A DNA stretch of 14,718 nucleotides, taken from contig JBBDMR010000118.1 in assembly GCA_040878225.1 (NCBI GenBank), positions 1-14,718 on the forward strand, given 5' to 3'. This document shows positions 1-6,226 of the stretch, piece by piece (the first letter of the stretch is position 1; each line of letters opens with the position of its first letter). The notes under the pieces were generated by a model. It was not told where the DNA came from. It did no database searches and saw only the letters and a list, made by a program, of their open reading frames with translations. The position numbers were made by a program, and so were the translations under genes. This DNA comes from MA-ANB-1 sp040878225 (lineage in GTDB: Bacteria > Actinomycetota > Acidimicrobiia > Spongiisociales > ZC4RG35).

Positions 1-3000
1 CTCAAGCAGCGCGCCGCCTTCAACTCGCCGGTCTGGTTCAACGTGGGGATCGACGAGCACCCGCAGTGCTCCGCCTGCTTCATCAACTCGGTCGACGACA
101 CCATGGACAGCATCCTGACCCTGGCCCACACCGAGGGGATGCTCTTCAAGTTCGGCTCCGGCACGGGATCCAACCTCTCCACCATCCGCTCCAAGACGGA
201 GGGGCTCAAGGGCGGCGGCTCCGCCTCCGGCCCGGTCTCCTTCATGAAGGGCTTCGACGCCTTCGCCGGCGTGATCAAGTCCGGCGGCAAGACCCGGCGG
301 GCGGCGAAGATGGTGATCCTCAACATCGGCCATCCCGATATCGAGGAGTTCATCGACTGCAAGATGAAGGAAGAGAAGAAGGCCTGGGCCCTCATCGACG
401 CCGGCTATGACGGCAACTTCAATGGGGGCGAGGCGTACGAATCGGTCTTCTTCCAGAACTCCAACAACTCCGTGCGCGTGACGGACGCGTTCATGGAACA
501 GGTCGAGGCCGATGGCGACTGGACCACCACCGCGGTGGTGACCGGCAAGCCGATGGACACCTTCAAGGCCCGTGCCCTCCTCAACAAGATGGCCGAGGCG
601 GCCTGGGTCTGCGGCGACCCGGGGATCCAGTACCACGACAACATCAACCGCTGGCACACATCGGCCAATACCGCGCCGATCAACGCCAGCAATCCGTGCG
701 TCACCGGAGACACCCTGGTGGCGACCGATGAAGGCTGGCGCCGCATCGACTCGCTGGTCGGCAAGACCGCCAACGTGATTGGCGCCGATGGGCAACCCCA
801 CCCGGTCGACGGGATCTTCCCGACTGGTACCAAGCCGGTCTTCGAGCTGAAGACGAAGTCCGGTTATCGAGTCCGCATCACCGCCGACCACAAGGTCGCG
901 ACCACCCGCGGCGATGTCGCGGTCAAGGATCTGAAGCCGGACGACCGGATCTTCCTGAATGCCCCTGGCTTCGGCCGCGACACCTTGCCGACCGAGATGG
1001 CCGAGGCGATCGGCCTAGCCGTCGGGGATGGATACGCGACCCGTCAGACAATCGACGGGCGCGAGTTCAGGTCGATCATCCTGACCATGCACGCCAACGA
1101 GGCCCGCGTCCTGGAGGCCGTAGCGGCCGAAGTCAACGCTCAAAAGCAGCAGCTGAAGGCCGTTGGCTCTTCCGGCCGCAACGACGCAGTGCACGTCCAG
1201 GTGAGCTCCACCGGGTCCCGGCTCTCGTTCGCGTCGCGACCGGTGGTCGAGCAGTTCCTGCGCTACGCGGTCCTCGACGAGGGTTCCGATCTCAAGCGGT
1301 TTACTGACGACGCGTTTGGGCTCGATCGGGCGAGCATGGCCGGCCTGCTGCGGGGACTGTTCACCGCTGATGGCACCGTCGCGAACAGTGGGACGAAGAG
1401 CCAGTACGTGGGCCTCGACTCGACGTCGCTTGAACTGCTTCTGCAGGTACAGCGGATGCTGCTTGGCTACGGAGTGAAGTCGCACATCTATGAGAACCGG
1501 CGCGCGGGCAAGCTGACCTCGGTACTGCCGGATGGCAAAGGCGGGTCCAAGGAGTACGCGGTCAAGGAGACTCATTCGCTTCGAATCACCAGTGACTCGC
1601 GGCTGCGATTCGAGAAGGAGATCGGGTTTGCACCCGAGAGCCAGAAGGCCGAGGCGCTCGATCGCCTCAACTGGACGATCGGTACCTACAGCGACGAGCT
1701 TGTCGATGCCTTCGGCTCCGTCACTCCGCTGGGCGACCAGCCGGTCTTCGACCTGACTGAATCCGTTACAAATCACTTCGTTACAAACGGCCTTGTCGTT
1801 CACAATTGCTCCGAGTACATGTACCTCGACGACTCGGCCTGCAACCTGCTCAGCCTGAACCTGATGAAGTTCGTGAAGGACGACGGCGAGTTCGATATCG
1901 AGGCCTACAAGCACGCGGTGCGGATCGTGCTGACCGCCCAGGAGATATTGGTCAGCAACGCCTCGTATCCCACCGCCAAGATCGAGCAGAACTCGCACGA
2001 CTTCCGGCCCCTGGGCCTGGGCTATGCCAACCTGGGCGCGCTGCTCATGAACCGCGGCCTGGCCTACGACTCCGATGCCGGTCGCGCCTACGCCGCGGCG
2101 ATCACCGCCATCATGCAGGGCGAGGCGGAGCTGCAGTCAGCGCGCATCAGCCGTGACCAGGGCGGCCCGTTCACCGGCTACGCCGTCAACCGCGAGCCGT
2201 ATCTGCGGGTCATGAACCAGCACCGCGACGCGGCCTACCGCCTAGATCGGCAGCTGATCCCGACTGACCTGCTCGACGCGGCGATGACCACATGGGACGA
2301 AGTCATCGCACTCGGCGAGGAGCACGGCTTCCGGAACGGGCAGGTCAGTTGCATTGCCCCAACCGGTACCATCGCGTTTTTGATGGACTGTGACACAACA
2401 GGTGTTGAGCCTGATATCGCCCTCATCAAGTACAAGAGGCTGGTCGGCGGCGGCTACCTGAAGATCGTGAACAACACGGTCCCGCATGCGCTGAAGGCGC
2501 TGGGCTACTCCGCCAAGCAGACCGAGGAGATCGTCGCCTACATCGACGAGCAGGAGACGATCGAGGGCGCCCCGCACCTCAAGGACGAGCACCTGAGCGT
2601 CTTCGACTGCGCCTTCAAGCCAGCCAACGGCAGCCGCAGCATCCACTACGACGGGCACCTCAAGATGATGGCGGCCGTGCAGCCCTTCATCAGTGGCGCC
2701 ATCTCCAAGACGGTCAACATGCCGGAGCTCTCGACGCCGGCCGAGATCGCGCAGGTCTACATCGACGGCTGGAAGCTGGGGCTCAAGGCGATCGCGGTCT
2801 ACCGCGACAACTCCAAGCGCTCGCAGCCGCTCAACACCAAGAAGGAAGGGTCAGCCGGGGCTGCCGTCATCGAGGCCGATGAGGCCCTCGTCGCAGCCGC
2901 GCCAAAGCCCTACCGCCGACGCCTGCCCGATGAGCGGGCCAGCATCACCCACAAGTTCAACGTGGGCGGGCACGAGGGCTACCTGACCATCGGCCTGTAT

Positions 3001-3714
3001 CCCGATGGCACGCCCGGCGAGATCTTCCTGCGCATGGCCAAGGAGGGCTCGACCATCTCAGGGCTGATGGACAGCTTCGCCACCGCGGTCAGCCTGGCGC
3101 TCCAGTACGGCGTCCCGCTGCGCGACCTGGTGAACAAGTTCAGCCACCTGCGCTTCGAGCCGGCCGGGTTCACGACCAACCGGGACATCCCCATGGCCAA
3201 GAGCCTGGTGGACTACATCTTCCGGTACATGGCGACGAAGTTCCTGAGCAGGGATGAGCAGGATGTGGTCGGGATCATCAACAGGCAGCCGACATTGTCG
3301 GAGGCAACGCCGATTTCCGGGGAGGGCGCGGCCGCGGCCACTACCCCCTCGGCGACTGACGCAACGCCTTCGGGGGCAGCACCCGCACCCGCTACCTCCT
3401 CGCCAGCCACTGTCACCTCTGACAGCTCCGGCAATCCGGCTGCTGGCGCTACCGCATCCGGTTCACCGGCCTCCGCTTCAGAAGCCGAAGAGGCAGTCGA
3501 GGGAGCTGCGATGTCGTTGATGGATGGGTTGAAGATCGTGGCTCAGAACGGGCACAAGGCCGATGAGCGGAGTGAGCGGCTGAGCGTCGGTCAGGCGCCG
3601 GTGATCTTCGACACCGCGGACTCGCCGGCCTGCACGGACTGCGGCTCGATCATGGTCCGCAACGGCAGCTGCTACAAATGCCTCAACTGCGGTTCGACGA
3701 GCGGGTGTAGCTAG
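1..3714 (+). CDS. nrdJ: Adenosylcobalamin-dependent (class II) ribonucleotide reductase, 5'-truncated by the window edge, intein-containing
   Basis: Reduces ribonucleotides to deoxyribonucleotides using a B12-generated thiyl radical in the cytoplasm. The frame is open from base 1 (LKQRAAFNSPVWFN...), so the GTG at 43 is internal and the true start lies upstream. Visible landmarks: the first redox cysteine in the QCSACF motif (codon 76-78); N-P then, after the intein, C-S-E, giving the NPCSE active-site motif (radical Cys 1807-1809, Glu 1813-1815); the partner redox Cys in SACNLLSLNL (1840-1842); a PTGTI phosphate-binding stretch near 2360; and a Cys-rich tail with two CxxC pairs and a final GCS (about 3631-3711) that would re-reduce the active site or bind zinc. 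An Ala/Pro/Ser/Thr-rich linker (about 3300-3510) precedes the tail. Ends TAG. The intein-free part is about 867 residues here, and the N-terminal region is missing. Family assignment is confident; intactness upstream cannot be judged. Confidence 0.96.
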   Translation, partial: LKQRAAFNSPVWFNVGIDEHPQCSACFINSVDDTMDSILTLAHTEGMLFKFGSGTGSNLSTIRSKTEGLKGGGSASGPVSFMKGFDAFAGVIKSGGKTRRAAKMVILNIGHPDIEEFIDCKMKEEKKAWALIDAGYDGNFNGGEAYESVFFQNSNNSVRVTDAFMEQVEADGDWTTTAVVTGKPMDTFKARALLNKMAEAAWVCGDPGIQYHDNINRWHTSANTAPINASNPCVTGDTLVATDEGWRRIDSLVGKTANVIGADGQPHPVDGIFPTGTKPVFELKTKSGYRVRITADHKVATTRGDVAVKDLKPDDRIFLNAPGFGRDTLPTEMAEAIGLAVGDGYATRQTIDGREFRSIILTMHANEARVLEAVAAEVNAQKQQLKAVGSSGRNDAVHVQVSSTGSRLSFASRPVVEQFLRYAVLDEGSDLKRFTDDAFGLDRASMAGLLRGLFTADGTVANSGTKSQYVGLDSTSLELLLQVQRMLLGYGVKSHIYENRRAGKLTSVLPDGKGGSKEYAVKETHSLRITSDSRLRFEKEIGFAPESQKAEALDRLNWTIGTYSDELVDAFGSVTPLGDQPVFDLTESVTNHFVTNGLVVHNCSEYMYLDDSACNLLSLNLMKFVKDDGEFDIEAYKHAVRIVLTAQEILVSNASYPTAKIEQNSHDFRPLGLGYANLGALLMNRGLAYDSDAGRAYAAAITAIMQGEAELQSARISRDQGGPFTGYAVNREPYLRVMNQHRDAAYRLDRQLIPTDLLDAAMTTWDEVIALGEEHGFRNGQVSCIAPTGTIAFLMDCDTTGVEPDIALIKYKRLVGGGYLKIVNNTVPHALKALGYSAKQTEEIVAYIDEQETIEGAPHLKDEHLSVFDCAFKPANGSRSIHYDGHLKMMAAVQPFISGAISKTVNMPELSTPAEIAQVYIDGWKLGLKAIAVYRDNSKRSQPLNTKKEGSAGAAVIEADEALVAAAPKPYRRRLPDERASITHKFNVGGHEGYLTIGLYPDGTPGEIFLRMAKEGSTISGLMDSFATAVSLALQYGVPLRDLVNKFSHLRFEPAGFTTNRDIPMAKSLVDYIFRYMATKFLSRDEQDVVGIINRQPTLSEATPISGEGAAAATTPSATDATPSGAAPAPATSSPATVTSDSSGNPAAGATASGSPASASEAEEAVEGAAMSLMDGLKIVAQNGHKADERSERLSVGQAPVIFDTADSPACTDCGSIMVRNGSCYKCLNCGSTSGCS
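697..1806 (+). mobile_element. In-frame intein with LAGLIDADG homing endonuclease inside NrdJ (370 aa)
   Basis: Protein-splicing element translated in frame with nrdJ. It begins with Cys1 (CVTGDTLVATDEGW, block A) right after extein Asn-Pro and ends with His-Asn (NGLVVHN, block G), followed by extein Cys+1. Block B is ITADHKV (Thr62, His65 in intein numbering) and block F surrounds VFDLTESVTNHF. Between the splicing halves are two LAGLIDADG-type helices: IGLAVGDGY (about 105-113, Asp111) and LLRGLFTADGTV (about 217-228, Asp225). Both acidic residues are kept, so the endonuclease may be active. All terminal splicing residues are present. Removing the element rejoins a canonical NPCSEYMYLDDSACNLLSLN reductase core, which fixes the boundaries to the residue. 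Homing by the endonuclease to intein-less nrdJ alleles is the expected mode of spread. Confidence 0.95.
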
Positions 3715-3719
3715 CGCCT

Positions 3720-5114
3720 ATGAGTCCGCGATCGGGCGGACGGGCCACGCCAACAGACCTCGCCCACGCCATCCGCAGGGCGCTCAGGAGGAGACGCGTC
3801 AGGTGCCCGTCCGACTCCAATCTCATAGAGTTGCTCCACGTAGCGCACCAAGCGAGCCTCGAAACGGACGAGCGGCGCCCTCCGCGCCTGCAAGTAACTT
3901 GGATTGATCCAGCAGACCCCGATCCGGATGCACCGCCATTCATCCGCACCGATCGATGGCAATGGATACCAATCGACCCGCGCCAGAAACTCACCGGGCC
4001 GGGTATCTCAAAGATTGCTGCCGCTACAGACCCGAGAAGTACCGCTGTTGGGGTATTCGGCCACAGGGGTTCGCTCGAGATCTGTGGCCTCATCGACCAG
4101 CAGAACCTCATGCACGACTTCCTACACCGAGAAGGTAAGCATGTGTACCCGCCCCCGGGTGTATTCACTGTAAGGGTAGAGGGGCCGGCACACCTTCAGG
4201 TCTATCACGCGATGACGAAGATTGCCGAGCTGCGGCACGGCATCCTGCTTGGTCCTTCCGTCGATGTCTTCTCCCATGGGCCGGTTCTCGATCGACTTCT
4301 GCCCGGTCTTGGTTCGATTCTCTCATCGGTGTGGCAGGAGCTTCTGGATCCTCCCGCCTTTGTTCGACGGGAGTGGAGAGGCGAGATCAGGGAGCAGTGG
4401 ATCGCCGCACTCTGCCGCACGCTCCTACGAACGGACGGGTATCGGCATGGTGGCGCATTCATCATTAGTGCAAACACGGCATTCGGTGTGAACACCAAAC
4501 ACCAAATTGATTACAGCAGACTTCGTAACGCCATCGTCAGGCAGGCCGCGCGGACGGTTGGGGTTGCCCTTTCCTACGAAGGTATCGACGCCGATTACTT
4601 GATACCCGAGGCGTCTCACTTGCCAGTCGACGAGTGGCTTGATTATGAAATCGAGAAGGATGAGCTTGAGGACTGTGTTCGGGAACTCGACGGAACCACC
4701 AGGTTCGTGTCGTTGCTAACCCAGGTGGACGGCGCTGTGCTGATGACACCGTCGTTCGAGATCAAAGGATTCGGCGTCGAGATAACAGCCGAAGATCCTC
4801 CGCCGTCCCTAAAGCTCGCTGGCGATCGCACCGCATCCTCGCGGAGGCTTGTCTCAGCTGACTACAACCACTACGGCACGCGCCACCGGTCGATGATGCG
4901 TTATTGCTGGGCAGTCCCCGAGAGCATCGGCCTGGTAATCTCGTCGGACGGAGGGGTGCGAGCGATTGCCCGTGTCGGCGACGATGTCGTGATGTGGAAC
5001 GATGTCCAACTTGAGCACGAGTCGAGCTACGACCCGGTCGCCTCGGCCCGGATGAGGCGGCTGCGCAAGCGAATCAAGCGAGGGTCGCTGCCGGCCGACG
5101 CTTCGCCGGCGTAG
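3720..5114 (+). CDS. Putative diadenylate-cyclase (DAC) domain protein with a long N-terminal sensor-like region
   Basis: 464 aa. DAC enzymes condense two ATP into c-di-AMP; related enzymes may make other cyclic nucleotides. The C-terminal third has the two DAC signatures: DGAVLMT (residues 337-343) and GTRHRSMMRY (386-395). A strand-rich stretch follows (ESIGLVISSDGGVRAI, 401-416), as in DisA/CdaA-type domains. The DGA-to-RHR spacing is about 50 residues, longer than the roughly 30 I recall for DisA, so there is an insert at about 355-383. Upstream, residues 140-170 (YPPPGVFTVRVEGP, then IAELRHG) and about 220-290 (RHGGAFII, then YSRLRNAI) form one or two unfamiliar domains. The layout resembles proteins I recall being labelled DACNV sensor proteins, which is unverified. 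No signal peptide or membrane segment is seen. The ATG is 5 nt after the nrdJ stop with only a weak ribosome site, suggesting coupled translation. Base composition looks less GC-biased than nrdJ. Active cyclase versus degenerate sensor is undecided. Confidence 0.72.
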   Translation: MSPRSGGRATPTDLAHAIRRALRRRRVRCPSDSNLIELLHVAHQASLETDERRPPRLQVTWIDPADPDPDAPPFIRTDRWQWIPIDPRQKLTGPGISKIAAATDPRSTAVGVFGHRGSLEICGLIDQQNLMHDFLHREGKHVYPPPGVFTVRVEGPAHLQVYHAMTKIAELRHGILLGPSVDVFSHGPVLDRLLPGLGSILSSVWQELLDPPAFVRREWRGEIREQWIAALCRTLLRTDGYRHGGAFIISANTAFGVNTKHQIDYSRLRNAIVRQAARTVGVALSYEGIDADYLIPEASHLPVDEWLDYEIEKDELEDCVRELDGTTRFVSLLTQVDGAVLMTPSFEIKGFGVEITAEDPPPSLKLAGDRTASSRRLVSADYNHYGTRHRSMMRYCWAVPESIGLVISSDGGVRAIARVGDDVVMWNDVQLEHESSYDPVASARMRRLRKRIKRGSLPADASPA

Positions 5115-5121
5115 AAGCGTC
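5097..5121. terminator. Hairpin spanning the stop codon of the DAC-like gene, possible terminator
   Basis: A perfect 8-bp inverted repeat, GACGCTTC (5097-5104) and GAAGCGTC (5114-5121), with a 9-nt loop. It covers the TAG at 5112-5114 and lies between convergent genes. No T-run follows on either strand, so a classical intrinsic terminator is not shown. It may be an RNA 3'-end protecting hairpin or chance in GC-rich DNA. Confidence 0.35.
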
Positions 5122-5209
5122 TAGGGCGGAGCAGCAAGAAAGAGGCCCGCCGACGGATCCTCGACCGCGGCCAGCCCCGATGGCTCGGACGCGGACTGGC
5201 ACCCCGGCC

Positions 5210-5860
5210 TCAGCGAGTCCGGATCCTCGCTGTCATGCAGCACTTCTTGTACTTGCGTCCGCTGTTGCAGGGACAGCGGTCATTACGACCTGAAGTCCAC
5301 GTCCGTGCCTCCGCGAGCCGCAATAGCGCTTCTTGGGCACGGTTCTCGATCGATTCCAGCTCGGGTAGTTCCGCCGCGGGAATCTTAATGGGGCCGTGCT
5401 GGTCAGCTCTTGCTCCGCGGTTCATGAATTCAAAGTGCTGTGCCTGGGCGGCCACATGGCGACCGATCGCCGGATGACCTGAGAGTGGCCAGAAGCGGTT
5501 GTTCACCTGTCGTCCGTCGTAAGACGCGGCCGCGTCCTCGACGAAGACCATGCGCTCGAAGTGCGCCTCGACGGGTGTCAAATCAACAAGGCTTCCGTCG
5601 GGCCTTCGCCAGACAGCATGGAACTCTGCCTCGAGCCAGAAGCCGGGGTTCTCCCAAATACGCCAGCCGAGGACGCGTTCTCCAGCTTGGTCTGCAGTCA
5701 CGCGTTCGACAACCGAGAAACAGTCGAGCGCCTCGGCATCTGGAAGTGGGTTCAGAGTGATGGCGACCGCACGCCGGTGTCCGGCTAACTCCTCGCTGAA
5801 TGCGCGAACTGCTGCGTTGATTTCTTTTGGCGCCCGCATCCTCATCGATCCGATGATCAT
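5210..5860 (-). CDS. SEC-C zinc-motif protein of unknown function
   Basis: 216 aa from the ATG at 5860; an in-frame TTG at 5869 and ATGs at 5845 and 5839 are alternatives, none with a strong ribosome site. The C-terminus is a clear SEC-C zinc-binding motif, RNDRCPCNSGRKYKKCC (about residues 192-208), the type found at the end of SecA and in many unrelated proteins. The preceding domain contains GWRIWENPGFWLEAEFHAVW and DGSLVDLTP (about 65-96), an aromatic strand-rich section I have seen only in uncharacterised SEC-C proteins. No signal or membrane segment is visible. It is the last gene of the minus-strand run and follows the 72-aa gene by about 80 bases, so it may share its transcript. SEC-C could mediate protein or nucleic-acid contacts; a specific role cannot be assigned. 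Confidence 0.8.
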   Translation of the reverse strand: MIIGSMRMRAPKEINAAVRAFSEELAGHRRAVAITLNPLPDAEALDCFSVVERVTADQAGERVLGWRIWENPGFWLEAEFHAVWRRPDGSLVDLTPVEAHFERMVFVEDAAASYDGRQVNNRFWPLSGHPAIGRHVAAQAQHFEFMNRGARADQHGPIKIPAAELPELESIENRAQEALLRLAEARTWTSGRNDRCPCNSGRKYKKCCMTARIRTR

Positions 5861-5936
5861 GCGCCCCAAGCGGGGTGGTCCGCCCAGGTTGGGTTTGTGT
5901 CAGCGAACGACGAATGATCCAGATTTCTCAGTCCAA

Positions 5937-5963
5937 GGCCTCTCAGTTCGAGTCCTGAGAGCC
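5937..5963. other. Stem-loop over the stop codon of the 72-aa gene
   Basis: CTCTCAG (5940-5946) pairs perfectly with CTGAGAG (5955-5961) around an 8-nt loop. Skipping one unpaired base (5939), GG 5937-5938 also pairs with CC 5962-5963. The minus-strand stop (5945-5943) sits in the stem. There is no T-run, so it is a possible 3'-end or processing hairpin rather than a proven terminator. The stretch resembles a tRNA T-arm but no other tRNA arms are present. Confidence 0.35.
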
Positions 5964-6161
5964 AAACAAGAGTTTCTCGAGTTGGGTCACCAACGGCGCC
6001 AGTTCGTCATGTCGCTGCTCTAGCTCGGCCCACAGCCGAGCAACCTCGGGGTCTTCAATGTGTTGATAGCGAATCCCGTACTCAAGCGCAGGAATGATCC
6101 CGCCCTCCCATTCGACTTTCGCTGCCAGCTCCGCGGCTGGAAGTAGAAAACTCGTCCTCAT
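5943..6161 (-). CDS. Small acidic protein of unknown function (72 aa) following the TIGR04141-type gene
   Basis: Unrecognised. The start is the ATG at 6161, because AGGAGGTG (6174-6167) stands 7 nt before it. A longer in-frame reading from 6218 adds 19 residues that would be encoded across that ribosome site and has no such signal of its own. The protein begins MRTSFLLPAAELAAKVEWEG. Its second half is helical and acidic (about residues 34-65, with WAELEQRHDELAPLVTQLEKL), able to form a short amphipathic helix or coiled coil. There is no transmembrane segment and no known DNA-binding motif. It lies 65 bases after the upstream TIGR04141-type gene on the same strand, with no T-rich terminator between them. 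It may be a partner or regulator of that protein, which is inference from position only. Confidence 0.7.
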   Translation of the reverse strand: MRTSFLLPAAELAAKVEWEGGIIPALEYGIRYQHIEDPEVARLWAELEQRHDELAPLVTQLEKLLFGSQDSN

Positions 6162-6166
6162 TTGCG

Positions 6167-6174
6167 CACCTCCT
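6167..6174 (-). promoter_or_regulatory. Near-perfect Shine-Dalgarno that decides the start of the 72-aa gene
   Basis: The minus strand reads AGGAGGTG, then CGCAA(A)TG, with 7 nt between AGGAGG and the ATG at 6161. It is the strongest ribosome site in the window, far better than those of the neighbouring hsd genes, which points to high translation of this small protein. Confidence 0.8.
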
Positions 6175-6226
6175 GCCTCGGACCATCCCTCGCCACTGCG
6201 ACAGGTCGGCTGTCGCATCGAGCCAC

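Noticed and set aside
43..45. GTG at 43 as the start of nrdJ
   Set aside because: The frame is open to base 1 and encodes conserved reductase sequence upstream; the gene enters from outside the window.
1015..1998. 327-codon open frame on the minus strand inside nrdJ/intein
   Set aside because: Antisense to an unmistakable gene; high-GC shadow frame without a recognisable domain.
3786..3791. AGGAGG near the start of the DAC-like gene as a ribosome site
   Set aside because: It encodes consecutive Arg codons, and no in-frame start codon follows at usable distance.
5931..5965. T-arm-like stem-loop suggesting a tRNA
   Set aside because: No acceptor, D or anticodon arms surround it, and it lies over the stop of a coding gene.
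6162..6218. Longer N-terminus (start 6218) for the small protein
   Set aside because: The extra 19 codons overlap a near-perfect Shine-Dalgarno serving the ATG at 6161.
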